A DNA stretch of 64,000 nucleotides from Vicinamibacterales bacterium (lineage in GTDB: Bacteria; Acidobacteriota; Vicinamibacteria; Vicinamibacterales; 2-12-FULL-66-21), in assembly GCA_036496585.1 (NCBI GenBank), contig DASXLB010000060.1:1-64000 (forward strand), in the 5' to 3' direction. Below, piece after piece: positions 1 to 8,342 of the stretch (positions within the stretch are counted from its first letter, which is position 1; each line of letters opens with the position of its first letter). The translations under genes were made by a program, and so were the position numbers. The notes beneath the pieces were generated by a model. The model made no database searches and had not been told where the DNA came from. It saw only the letters and a program-made list of their open reading frames with translations.

Positions 1-51
1 GAGGCTCCGCCCGCCCGGCCCTCGGCCGCGCTGGGATACAGTGCACCAGTT

Positions 52-1212
52 ATGAACATGAAGCGCGTCCTGTTTCTGAGTCTCGTCTGTGCCGCGATTG
101 GCCTTCCTGTGCTGACTCTGGCGCAAGCGCCAGCGGCCCCAGCGGCCCCGGCCCAGCAGTCCGCGCCCGCCACGACGACCGCGCCGGCTCCGCCGCGTCC
201 CGTACCGCCGACGCGCGACCCGCACACGCCAGGCTACGTCACCGCGACCGAGCTGCCGGATGGCACCCTGCCGCCGCCTGACGCCGACGGCAACTTCATC
301 GTAGGGCCGACCCACGTGCCCGCGCCCGAGACGCAGCCGACCGAAGGCGTCCCGGCCGGCACGGTCTGCAACCTCACGATGAACTCGACGGACAGCAAGA
401 TCTATCCCGGCATCGCGCGCGATCCGGGGACGTTCGGCACGCCCGATCCGAACGATCCGGCAAAGCTGATCGTGACGACGAGCCATCCGGCACCGTACAC
501 GCGCAAGGTCGCCGTCTACGTGCCGAAGCAATACGTCGCCGGCACCGCCGCGCCGTTCATCATCGGGGCGGACGGACCGGATCCGCTGCTTTTCGGGACG
601 CTCGACAACCTGATCTTCCAGAAGCGTGTCCCGGCAATGGTGGCGATCTCGATCGGCAACGGCAGCGGCGACGCGCAGGGCAGCCAGCGCGGGCTCGAAT
701 ACGACACGATGTCCGGACGCTACGCGGAGTTCGTCGAGACCGAGGTGATTCCGTTTGTCGAGCAGCAGTGCAATGTGAAGCTGACGAGGGATCCCGAAGG
801 CCGGGCGACGATGGGCGGGAGCTCGGGTGCGGCGGCGGCGCTCATCATGGCGTGGTATCACCCGGAGTGGTACCACCGGGTGCTGTCGTACTCAGGGACG
901 TACGTCAACCAGCAGTGGCCGCCGAACCCCGACACCCCGCACGGCGCGTGGCAGTTCCACGAGAAGCTGATCCCCAACACTCCGCCGAAGCCCATTCGTA
1001 TCTGGATGCACGTCGGGGATCACGATCTCTACAACCCGAACTCCATGCGCGACGACATGCACGACTGGGTGGTGGCCAACCAGAACATGGCGAAGGTACT
1101 GGCCGCGAAGGGATATCGCTACCAGTTCCTCTTCGTGAAGAACGCCGGACACGGCGATCGCGCCGCCAAAATGCAGACGCTGCCCGAGGCGCTCGAGTGG
1201 CTCTGGAAGTGA
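52..1212 (+). CDS. Secreted esterase, enterochelin esterase/feruloyl esterase-like alpha/beta hydrolase
   Basis: This 386-residue protein begins with a signal peptide (charged start, hydrophobic run, cleavage near ALAQA) followed by an Ala/Pro-rich linker to about residue 55. The rest matches the putative-esterase (esterase D/IroE-like) alpha/beta-hydrolase fold. The nucleophile elbow GGSSG places Ser257 as nucleophile. An Asp lies in the segment GDHDLYN (D323/D325) and the catalytic His is H367 in NAGHGD. Such enzymes cleave ester bonds, for example in siderophores, feruloylated sugars or other acyl esters; the substrate cannot be read from the sequence. It probably acts in the periplasm or outside the cell. 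The next gene follows after 23 bases on the same strand, so the two may be co-transcribed. Fold assignment is confident, substrate unknown. Confidence 0.82.
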   Translation: MNMKRVLFLSLVCAAIGLPVLTLAQAPAAPAAPAQQSAPATTTAPAPPRPVPPTRDPHTPGYVTATELPDGTLPPPDADGNFIVGPTHVPAPETQPTEGVPAGTVCNLTMNSTDSKIYPGIARDPGTFGTPDPNDPAKLIVTTSHPAPYTRKVAVYVPKQYVAGTAAPFIIGADGPDPLLFGTLDNLIFQKRVPAMVAISIGNGSGDAQGSQRGLEYDTMSGRYAEFVETEVIPFVEQQCNVKLTRDPEGRATMGGSSGAAAALIMAWYHPEWYHRVLSYSGTYVNQQWPPNPDTPHGAWQFHEKLIPNTPPKPIRIWMHVGDHDLYNPNSMRDDMHDWVVANQNMAKVLAAKGYRYQFLFVKNAGHGDRAAKMQTLPEALEWLWK

Positions 1213-1235
1213 CGCGAAGTGGAAGGAGTGATCAG

Positions 1236-2006
1236 ATGACCCGACATATTGGCGCGTTGGCTTTTTGCGTGGCCGCCAGTGTGGGCCTGCTCTGGGCCTC
1301 CAAGAGGGACGTCACGAAACCCGTCGTCACGGTTGTTGACCGAAACGGACCGCCCACCGGCCCGTTCGCGTGCACCGAAGTGATGGGGCTCATGACGACC
1401 GGCGAGTGGTTCAAAGCCGGGTTCCTCGATGCGCTGGGACCGGACGTCGCCCCCAAGTGGGGCGGGCGATTCGCCCACTACGGCTACGTCTACGAGTACG
1501 CGAACCCCGAGAGCTACGTCTGGACACCCGCGCCTGTCGGCGGCGTCAACAACGTGCAGATCGCGAAGTGCGCGGCAGGCAGCGATGCGCCGGATCGCAT
1601 CGTCTATCAGGCGTGGAGCTGGCAATTGACGACCGAGAAGGACTGGGTCGACAACCTCACCGCCGCCATCAAGACGATTCAGGCCAAGCGGCCCAGCGCC
1701 AGGCGCATCGATCTGATGACGATCGTCCGCAGCCCGCAGAACGGCTGGTGCCATACGACGACGCCGCCATTGCGACCGGCGCTGGGCTCCGGCACCGATC
1801 ATGACGCGACGCTCCAGGACAGTCATGTTCCCGACTACGTGGACGCGGCCTTTGCGAAAGTCGCCGCCGCGTATCCGGATCTGGTGAGCGTGGCACCCAG
1901 GTTCGAGGCGCATGCCTGCGCGGACCACATCGACGGCATCCATCTCGGCGCGGGAAACGCCGCGGTCGCGAAGGACATCGCCGCCTACTTCAGGACGGCG
2001 CGATGA
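1236..2006 (+). CDS. Secreted SGNH-hydrolase-like protein, no nucleophilic serine evident
   Basis: The protein has 256 residues. The start is the ATG at 1236, preceded by GGAAGGAG. An N-terminal hydrophobic segment (residues 5-21) suggests export or membrane anchoring. The C-terminal segment HIDGIHLG followed by an amphipathic helix resembles block V of SGNH/GDSL hydrolases, which carries the catalytic Asp and His. The N-terminal segment MGLMTTG lies where block I (GDSxT) would be, but the usual serine is replaced. Four or more cysteines in the mature part suggest disulfides. It lies just downstream of the esterase gene and may share its transcript. It could be a catalytically altered SGNH protein or an unrelated fold with a similar C-terminus; function unknown. 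Confidence 0.6.
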   Translation: MTRHIGALAFCVAASVGLLWASKRDVTKPVVTVVDRNGPPTGPFACTEVMGLMTTGEWFKAGFLDALGPDVAPKWGGRFAHYGYVYEYANPESYVWTPAPVGGVNNVQIAKCAAGSDAPDRIVYQAWSWQLTTEKDWVDNLTAAIKTIQAKRPSARRIDLMTIVRSPQNGWCHTTTPPLRPALGSGTDHDATLQDSHVPDYVDAAFAKVAAAYPDLVSVAPRFEAHACADHIDGIHLGAGNAAVAKDIAAYFRTAR

Positions 2007-2036
2007 CGATGATTCTGCAGCTCACCCGATCGGAGA

Positions 2037-3383
2037 TCACCGGATCCTCAATTGCTGCGGCCCTTTGCGCAACCGAACCTCGCGCGGCGCGTGCTCGAGC
2101 GACGGATCGTGCGGCAGGACGAGCACGATGATGGCGGCGGCGAGGCCGGCGGCGGCCAGCGAGAGTAGACCCGGCGCATAGCTGCCGGTTCTATCCTTCA
2201 GCACGCCGACCACGTACGGACCGGCGAAACCGGCCAGGTTGCCGATCGAGTTGATGAGCGCGATCCCGCCGGCCGCCGCCGCCCCGGAGAGGAAGGCGGT
2301 CGGCAGCGTCCAGAAAATCGGCAGGCAGGAAAAGATCCCGGCGCCGGCCATCGTCAGTGCGATCATCTTCAGCGCCGGATCGCCGAGCGCCGTCGACACC
2401 GCGATGCCCGCTGACGCGATGACCAGCGCGCCAGCGACATGGAAGCGGCGTTCGAGCGTGCGGTCGGAGTGGCGCGGCCACCAGACGATCGCGACCGTGC
2501 CGGCCACGTACGGCAGCGCCGTAATCAGGCCCGCCTGCACGTTCGACACGCCAAACGCCTTGACGATCTGGGGCAGGAAGAAGCTCAGGCCGTAGTTCGT
2601 GGCGGTCGCGCCGAAATAGACGAGGCTGAGCGCGAGCACTTTCGGGTCGCGGAGCGCCTCCGCGACGCTGTAGTGGCGCGCGGCCTGGCGGGTCGCCGCT
2701 TCCGCCTGCAGACGCGCCACCAGCCAGTCGCGCTCGTCGGGCTGCAGCCATGCCGCGTCCGATGGACGATCCGTGAGATAGGCGAAGACGACGAACGACA
2801 GCAGCAGCGCGGGCACCGCCTCGAGGACGAACAGCCACTGCCAGCCCTTCAGGCCCAGCGCCCCGTTCAGGCCGAGGAGCAGTCCCGAGATTGGCGCGCC
2901 AATCACCGTCGACAGCGGAATCGCCGCCATGAAGGCGCCGATGATGCGGGCGCGATAGACCGCCGGGAACCACAGCGTCAGGAAAAAGATGATGCCCGGA
3001 AAGAATCCCGCCTCGGCGAGCCCGAGCAGCACCCGAACGGCGTAGAAGCTCGTCTCTCCGTGCACGAACGCCGTCGCGCCCGAGACGATGCCCCACGTGA
3101 ACATGATCCGCGCGATCCAGCGGCGGGCGCCGACGCGCTCGAGCAGCAGGTTCGACGGAACCTCGAAGAAGAAATAGGCGATGAAGAAGACGCCCGCGCC
3201 GAACCCGAACGCCGACGCCGACAGTCCCAGGTCCTGGTTCATCGTCAACGCCGCGAAGCCGACGTTGACCCGATCCAGGTAGGCGACGAAGTAGCAGGCG
3301 ACGAGAAACGGGACGAGCCGCGCCGAGACTCGGCCGATCGTCCGGCGTTCGAGCTCAGTCGGACCGGCGGGCGATTCGGGCAA
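2037..3383 (-). CDS. MFS transporter, anion:cation symporter (ACS) family
   Basis: This 448-residue protein has twelve predicted hydrophobic helices in the major facilitator pattern. The first-helix signature YLDRVNVGFA followed by a helix ending in FFFEVPSN is typical of the ACS family, which imports organic anions such as hexuronates, tartrate or hydroxyphenylacetate with protons. The start is a TTG at 3383; a TAGGAT box ends six bases upstream, which supports this start and a leaderless message. The substrate cannot be assigned. The gene converges on the SGNH-like gene, and the DUF3237 gene lies upstream on the same strand, 24 bases away. Confidence 0.88.
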   Translation of the reverse strand: MPESPAGPTELERRTIGRVSARLVPFLVACYFVAYLDRVNVGFAALTMNQDLGLSASAFGFGAGVFFIAYFFFEVPSNLLLERVGARRWIARIMFTWGIVSGATAFVHGETSFYAVRVLLGLAEAGFFPGIIFFLTLWFPAVYRARIIGAFMAAIPLSTVIGAPISGLLLGLNGALGLKGWQWLFVLEAVPALLLSFVVFAYLTDRPSDAAWLQPDERDWLVARLQAEAATRQAARHYSVAEALRDPKVLALSLVYFGATATNYGLSFFLPQIVKAFGVSNVQAGLITALPYVAGTVAIVWWPRHSDRTLERRFHVAGALVIASAGIAVSTALGDPALKMIALTMAGAGIFSCLPIFWTLPTAFLSGAAAAGGIALINSIGNLAGFAGPYVVGVLKDRTGSYAPGLLSLAAAGLAAAIIVLVLPHDPSLEHAPREVRLRKGPQQLRIR

Positions 3384-3389
3384 GCGCGG

Positions 3390-3395
3390 ATCCTA
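3390..3395 (-). promoter_or_regulatory. -10 box TAGGAT of a leaderless MFS transcript
   Basis: On the minus strand TAGGAT is followed by six bases and the TTG start at 3383. A transcript starting 6-7 bases after the box would begin at the start codon. No clear -35 is visible. This is one of eight similar boxes in the window. Confidence 0.5.
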
Positions 3396-3407
3396 TCATC
3401 GGCTGCG

Positions 3408-3881
3408 CTACTCGATCCTCCAGACGCGGATCACCACGTGATCGGGGTGGCGTTCGCCGTCGCCGATGAAAATCGCCCGGGTCAGCCAGTGCAGGCCCGC
3501 GGCGGCAGTTTCGAACACCGGCACGGTCCGAAAATAGACGAGCGAGGGATCGACGGGCTCGCCGGCCAGCAGTCTGGCGGTCACTGCCGGCGGCGCATGC
3601 CGGAGGCCCGTGTTGCGGACGTAGATCAAGTCGCCGCGATCCGTCCGGAGCGTATAGCGGGCCTCGAGCTCGGACTGTCCGTCCTCGCGCACGATCTGCC
3701 AGTCTGCGCCGCCGTCGGGCACCGTGCCGCGCAGATCGGGCCCGGCGAACGTGCCGCCGCGGATCGGTACGATCCGCCGCCGTCCGCCCGGCACCGCGCC
3801 GATGTCGACCGGGCTGTCGACGCGGACGTCGATCGTCATTACGAACGTCAGCCGCGGCGGCGCCGGATCGACATGGGCCAT
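3408..3881 (-). CDS. DUF3237 (UPF0311) family protein
   Basis: The preferred ATG at 3881 gives 157 residues, the usual length of DUF3237 proteins; the reading frame stays open upstream but that part is Arg-rich and unlike the family. Family-like segments include the opening strand LTFVMTIDVRVDSP, the GGTF turn, and the C-terminal YFRTVPVFETAA with LNW-like GLHWLTRAIFIG. The family folds as a beta-barrel; its biochemical role is not established. No signal peptide is visible, so it is probably cytoplasmic. The gene is divergent from the YpdA-like flavoprotein gene at 3962 and lies upstream of the MFS gene. Confidence 0.75.
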   Translation of the reverse strand: MAHVDPAPPRLTFVMTIDVRVDSPVDIGAVPGGRRRIVPIRGGTFAGPDLRGTVPDGGADWQIVREDGQSELEARYTLRTDRGDLIYVRNTGLRHAPPAVTARLLAGEPVDPSLVYFRTVPVFETAAAGLHWLTRAIFIGDGERHPDHVVIRVWRIE

Positions 3882-3949
3882 CGCCCGCGAGTGTAGCGCG
3901 GCGATCGGCCGCCGAGCACGACGAAGACACCGGCGCAATTCCGAGCCGA

Positions 3950-3955
3950 TAGAAT
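3950..3955 (+). promoter_or_regulatory. -10 box TAGAAT of a leaderless ypdA-like transcript
   Basis: TAGAAT is followed by six bases (AGGCGG) and the ATG at 3962. The spacing places the expected transcription start on the start codon. Confidence 0.55.
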
Positions 3956-3961
3956 AGGCGG

Positions 3962-4978
3962 ATGTCCGAGCTGCCGTACGACGTCGCGGTCATCGGGGCG
4001 GGACCGGTCGGCCTCGCCTGCGCCATCGAAGTCCGCCGCCGCGGCCTGAGCGCCCGCGTCTTCGACAAAGGCACGCTTGTCAACTCCATCTTCGGCTACC
4101 CGACGAACATGGAGTTCTTCTCGACGCCGGATCTCATCGAAATCGGCGGCTATCCGTTCCCGGTGCAGCACTACAAGCCGACCCGCGAGGACGCGCTCGA
4201 GTACTACCGCGGCGTCGCGGCCCGCGAACAGATCCCGGTATCGCTCTACGATCGCGTCGAACGCATCGACGGCGCGCGCGGCGGCTTCACTTTGCGCTCG
4301 ACGAGCGGCGAGCACGCCGCGCGGTTCGTCGTGCTCTCCACCGGCTTCTTCGACCTCGCGAACCGGCTCGGCGTCCCCGGCGAGGACCTGCCCAAGGTCC
4401 TGCACTACTACAAGGAGCCGTACCCGTACGTCTCGCAGGATGTCGCCATCATCGGCGCGAAGAACTCGGCGGCGAAGGCGGCGCTCGACTGCTATCGGCA
4501 CGGCGCGCGCGTGACGCTCGTGGTGCGCGCCGCGGCGATCTCGGACAAGGTGAAGTACTGGATCAAGCCCGATCTCGAGAACCGGATCAAAGAAGGCAGC
4601 ATCAAGGCCTTCTTCGACACGACGGTGCAGGAGATCCGGCCGGACTCGCTGCGCCTCGCGACGCCGGACGGCCCGCTGGAGATCGCCAACCAGTGGCTGC
4701 TCGCCATGACCGGCTATCACCCGGACTTCGATCTGCTGCAGCGCTTCGGCGTCACCTTCGCCGGCGACGCCTGGCGGACGCCGATCTACGACGACACGAC
4801 GTTCGAGACGCAGCGCCCGGGCGTCTATATCGCCGGCACGGTGTGCGGCGGCTACCAGACCGGCCGCTGGTTCATCGAGAACGGCCGTTTCCACGCCCGC
4901 CAGATCGCCGAACACATCGCCGGCGAGGCCGTCGAGCGCATCCCGTTCGAGCAGATTCACTGGAAAACGCAGGAGTAG
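3962..4978 (+). CDS. ypdA: YpdA-family FAD-dependent thiol-disulfide oxidoreductase
   Basis: The 338-residue protein matches the YpdA family, proposed to reduce bacillithiol disulfide with NADPH. The FAD-binding Rossmann motif is GAGPVG (residues 12-17). The second nucleotide-binding motif is the YpdA-typical GAKNSA (165-170). The segment GYPTNMEFFSTPDLIEIGG (near 45-63) is also characteristic. There is no redox-active CxxC pair like that of thioredoxin reductase, as expected for this family. No other bacillithiol genes are in the window, so the pathway link is inferred from the family. It is transcribed alone, divergent from DUF3237, and ends at a small hairpin shared with the convergent permease gene. 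Confidence 0.88.
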   Translation: MSELPYDVAVIGAGPVGLACAIEVRRRGLSARVFDKGTLVNSIFGYPTNMEFFSTPDLIEIGGYPFPVQHYKPTREDALEYYRGVAAREQIPVSLYDRVERIDGARGGFTLRSTSGEHAARFVVLSTGFFDLANRLGVPGEDLPKVLHYYKEPYPYVSQDVAIIGAKNSAAKAALDCYRHGARVTLVVRAAAISDKVKYWIKPDLENRIKEGSIKAFFDTTVQEIRPDSLRLATPDGPLEIANQWLLAMTGYHPDFDLLQRFGVTFAGDAWRTPIYDDTTFETQRPGVYIAGTVCGGYQTGRWFIENGRFHARQIAEHIAGEAVERIPFEQIHWKTQE

Positions 4979-4993
4979 CCGCCCTGCAGGCGG
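4979..4993. terminator. Short hairpin between convergent genes
   Basis: CCGCC-CTGCA-GGCGG forms a 5-bp GC stem between the stop of the ypdA-like gene and the stop of the convergent permease gene. No U-tract follows, so intrinsic terminator activity is uncertain. Confidence 0.4.
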
Positions 4994-4996
4994 ACG

Positions 4997-7408
4997 CTAC
5001 TCGGCGCGCAGCGCCACGAGCGGATCGATGCGCGACGCGCGGCGGGCGGGCAGCCAGCCGGCGACGGCGGCGACGACCGTCAGCACCACCACCATCGCGC
5101 CGAACGTCACCGGGTCCGCGGGCGTGACCCCGTAAAGCAGGCCGCTGGCCGAGCGGCCGAGCAGCCACGACGCGGCGCCGCCCAGCGCGATCCCGATGAC
5201 GGCGAGCGTCAGCGTCTGCGCCACGATCTGCGCCTGGAGATCGCCTGCCGACGCGCCGAGCGCCATCCGGATGCCGATCTCCTGCGTGCGCTGGCTGACC
5301 GAGTACGAGATCAACGCGTAGATGCCGAGCGAGGCGAGCACGAGCGCGAACACGGCGAAGCCGCCCAGCATCAGCAGCGTGAACCGCCGCGGCGACACCG
5401 AGCGGTCGACGAGCGTCTGCAGCGGCCGGAACTCGTTGCCGCCGATGTTGTGGACGATCGGTGCCAGCGCCGCCCGGATCGCGGCCACCGACTGCGCCTC
5501 CCCGAGTGTGGCGCGCACGACGAGATCGCTCGACGGCAGATCGCCGCACTGCCGCAGCGGAATGTACATCTCGTTGCCGGAGCCGAGCTCGAGCGCGAGG
5601 TGCTTGACGTCGGCGACGACGCCCACCACCCGCCGCTCGGGCGCGCAGGCCCCGAGCACGACCTTGCCGATCGGATCCTGGCCGGGCCACACGGTTCGGG
5701 CCATGGTTTCGTTGACCACCATGACGGGATCGCTCGTCGGACCGTCGTCGGCGGCGACGTCGCGCCCGGCCTTGATCGGAATGCCCATGGCGGCGAAATA
5801 CCCGTCGCTGATCATGCGGGGGAATGCCGACGGCCCGCGGCCGTTCGGATAGGTCACGCCTTTCGCCCGCGCGCCCCACGTGCGGTTCTTGCCGAGCGGC
5901 AGCGCGTCGGTGATGCCGGCCCCCTCGACACCGGGGATCTCGCGCACGCGGCGCAGGACGTCACTGAAATAGGCGAGCTTCTGATCGCGGGTCGGATAGG
6001 CGCTGTCGGGATCGACGCGCACCGTCACAGCCTGCAAGGGCCGGAACCCGAGATCGACGTCGAGCACGCGCACGAAGCTGCGCAGCAGCAGGCCGGCGCC
6101 GACGACGAGGACGCACGCAAACGCCACTTCGGCGACGACCAGCGCGTGCCGCACCCACGTGCGGCGGACGGTCGAGCCGCGGCTCGCATCCTTCAGCGCG
6201 TCGTGCAACGCCGATTCCGGCGTCGCGAACGCCGGTGCCAGTCCGAAGACCACCCCCGCCGTCAGCGCCAGCGTCAGCGCGAACGCCAGTACCCGGACAT
6301 CGACGCCGACGCTGGCGAGCAGCGGCACGTTGACCGCGTCGAGGTGCGCCAGCGCCCGCGTGCCTGCCAGCGCGATCGCCGTCCCGAGCGCCGCGCCGCT
6401 GCAGGAGAGAACGAGGCCTTCGGTCAGCATCTGCGCCAGCAGCCGCCGCCGTCCGGCGCCGAGTGCCGTCCGGATCGCAATTTCCTTCTGCCGCGCCGCG
6501 GTCCGCGCCAGCAGCAGATTCGACAGGTTGGCGCAGACGATGAGCATGACGGCGGCGACGGCGCCGGCCAGCACCCACACGGCGAGCCGCATGCGGCCGT
6601 TGACGTGATCCGCGAGCGGTGTGAGGAAACCCTCGAAGGAATTGCGCTCGGGGTGTTCGCGCATGAGCTGAGCCGCGATGGTCTTCGTTTCCGCTTCCGC
6701 GTGCGCCACGGTGACGCCGGGCTTCAGCCGGCCGATCATGGCCATGGTGTTTCCCCACCGGTTCGTCTCGGGCGCCAGCGGGAAGGGGGAATACATGTCG
6801 AAGTGCGTACCAGGCGCGAACACCGATCCGAAGTCGAACGACGCGGGCATCACGCCGATGACCGTCACCGCCTCGTCGTTCAGCGTCAGCAACGATCCGA
6901 CGATCGCCGGATCGGACGCGAAACGGCGCGCCCACAACCCGTGGCTGAGGATCACCGCCTTCGGCCCGTTGACCTTCACCTCGTCGGCCGTGAACGTTCG
7001 TCCGATTTCCGGACGGACGCCGAGCAGCTGGAAGAAGTTGTCGGAGACCGGTACCGCGTTCAACCGCTCCGGCTCGCCGCGGCCGGTGAGCATCGTGTCG
7101 CCGACGCCGTAGAAGGCGAAGTAGCCCGAGACCGCCTCGAGCGACTGGCTGCGCTCGCGTAGATCGAGCATGTGCCCCACCTGCGTCGTCTGCCCCGACA
7201 GCCCCGCCGACTGGTGGTTCGCGATCCAGACGAGCCGCCCGGGCCGATCGAACGGCAGCGGCCGCAGCAGCATCGTGTTGACGACACTGAACACGGTGAC
7301 GCTGGCTCCGATCCCGAGGCCGGCGATCAGAATGGCGAAAGCGGCAAAACCGGGGTCGCGACGGAACGCGCGCAGGGTGTAGCGCAGATCGCCCGGGAGC
7401 GTGGACAT
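4997..7408 (-). CDS. ADOP-family permease (MacB/FtsX type), short form
   Basis: This 803-residue protein has the duplicated MacB-type periplasmic core plus FtsX layout of acidobacterial orphan permeases. It has an N-terminal transmembrane helix (about 22-43) in the context LGIGASVTVFSVVNTMLLRPLPF, a large extracytoplasmic region, a three-helix FtsX block in the middle beginning near AVAAVMLIVCANLSNLLLA, a second extracytoplasmic domain and a last FtsX block near QEIGIRMALGAS. It has no ATPase domain and none is adjacent, as usual for this family. It lacks the roughly 80-residue helical N-terminal domain present in the paralogue at 19967. Such proteins are presumed to act in mechanotransmission or export. 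No PadR gene accompanies this copy. Confidence 0.88.
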   Translation of the reverse strand: MSTLPGDLRYTLRAFRRDPGFAAFAILIAGLGIGASVTVFSVVNTMLLRPLPFDRPGRLVWIANHQSAGLSGQTTQVGHMLDLRERSQSLEAVSGYFAFYGVGDTMLTGRGEPERLNAVPVSDNFFQLLGVRPEIGRTFTADEVKVNGPKAVILSHGLWARRFASDPAIVGSLLTLNDEAVTVIGVMPASFDFGSVFAPGTHFDMYSPFPLAPETNRWGNTMAMIGRLKPGVTVAHAEAETKTIAAQLMREHPERNSFEGFLTPLADHVNGRMRLAVWVLAGAVAAVMLIVCANLSNLLLARTAARQKEIAIRTALGAGRRRLLAQMLTEGLVLSCSGAALGTAIALAGTRALAHLDAVNVPLLASVGVDVRVLAFALTLALTAGVVFGLAPAFATPESALHDALKDASRGSTVRRTWVRHALVVAEVAFACVLVVGAGLLLRSFVRVLDVDLGFRPLQAVTVRVDPDSAYPTRDQKLAYFSDVLRRVREIPGVEGAGITDALPLGKNRTWGARAKGVTYPNGRGPSAFPRMISDGYFAAMGIPIKAGRDVAADDGPTSDPVMVVNETMARTVWPGQDPIGKVVLGACAPERRVVGVVADVKHLALELGSGNEMYIPLRQCGDLPSSDLVVRATLGEAQSVAAIRAALAPIVHNIGGNEFRPLQTLVDRSVSPRRFTLLMLGGFAVFALVLASLGIYALISYSVSQRTQEIGIRMALGASAGDLQAQIVAQTLTLAVIGIALGGAASWLLGRSASGLLYGVTPADPVTFGAMVVVLTVVAAVAGWLPARRASRIDPLVALRAE

Positions 7409-7439
7409 GACGCTTTGACGGGCTGGCCGCCGCGATGGT

Positions 7440-8336
7440 TTACCACTGTTGCTCGGTCGACGTCGACATGCTCCGAATCGCGTGCCCCTCGTCGCCCGAC
7501 GGATCGTACGCGGAGTGCATCGCCACCCGGCCCGGTCCGATCAGGGTGAGCCACAGGTGGCGGCTTCGCCACGCGGACCCGAAGAACCCGCTCGAGCCGG
7601 ACGCCGCCGGGTACTCGAGATGCAGCCGCATGGAGACCGTCGGGTCCTTGAAGAGGAGTGCCGTCGGCTTGATGAGAATCGACTCCCCTTCGCCGAGCTG
7701 CCGAATGAAGGCGTTCCCCGCCGCGTGCAGCAGCAGCAGGCCGGGCGCCTGCTGCGCGGCAAAGCGATCCATGAACCGTCCGGTCGGATAGTGCGTGATG
7801 GTGTTCTTGTCCTCGCGCGTCGTGAACCACACCTGCGGGTCGAACCATTCGTAGGACACGCTGTGGGTCGCGGCGAGGAAGATGTGTTCGCGGACGTCGA
7901 TTGCCTGGCCCGGCTGGATCGGCAGCGCAATCAGTTCGCCGGGCGCGTCGCGCGAGAACGCGACGTGTCCGGGGCCGTGCGCTTCCATCATCACAAGCGG
8001 GAGCCCGGCGAGAAGGCGCTTCCAGCCGCCCGCCAGCGACATCGTCGCCAGCCGGACGCTGGTGTCTTTCCAGAGGAGCACGTGATGCGTGAAATACACG
8101 CCGCCATCAGCCGCGAGGTCGAAGTCGGCGACCGGGACGTACTCCCCTTCGATCTGGAGCGACGACTGCCCCAGCTGGATCTTCGCCATGTCCTTGCGGC
8201 CGGGCAGTTCGACCCAGCCCGAGCGGGTGACGATGCGCGCGACATCGACGGCGACGCCGCAGCCGGGACAGCTGAGCGCGGTGCCGTCGTTCGTGGTGCC
8301 GCACCAAATGCACGTGTAGGAGCGTTCGGTCGGCAT
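7440..8336 (-). CDS. AIM24-family protein with N-terminal zinc ribbon (copy 2)
   Basis: The protein has 298 residues. Residues 9-27 contain a zinc-ribbon pattern CxxC-x11-CxxC. The remainder is an AIM24/TIGR00266-type double-stranded beta domain, with family-like segments such as FTHHVLLWKD, GPGHVAFSRDAPG and the C-terminal LTLIGPGRVAMHS. The biochemical function of AIM24 proteins in bacteria is not known. The start codon lies 6 bases after the stop of the paralogous gene at 8343, with GGAG as ribosome site, so both are one operon. The two proteins are similar along their whole length, indicating a tandem duplication. Confidence 0.82.
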   Translation of the reverse strand: MPTERSYTCIWCGTTNDGTALSCPGCGVAVDVARIVTRSGWVELPGRKDMAKIQLGQSSLQIEGEYVPVADFDLAADGGVYFTHHVLLWKDTSVRLATMSLAGGWKRLLAGLPLVMMEAHGPGHVAFSRDAPGELIALPIQPGQAIDVREHIFLAATHSVSYEWFDPQVWFTTREDKNTITHYPTGRFMDRFAAQQAPGLLLLHAAGNAFIRQLGEGESILIKPTALLFKDPTVSMRLHLEYPAASGSSGFFGSAWRSRHLWLTLIGPGRVAMHSAYDPSGDEGHAIRSMSTSTEQQW

Positions 8337-8342
8337 CGCGCG

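Noticed and set aside
3882-4960. Long minus-strand open frame opposite the ypdA-like gene
   Set aside because: It is an Arg/Asp-rich mirror of a high-GC gene with no family features; similar antisense frames occur opposite many genes here.
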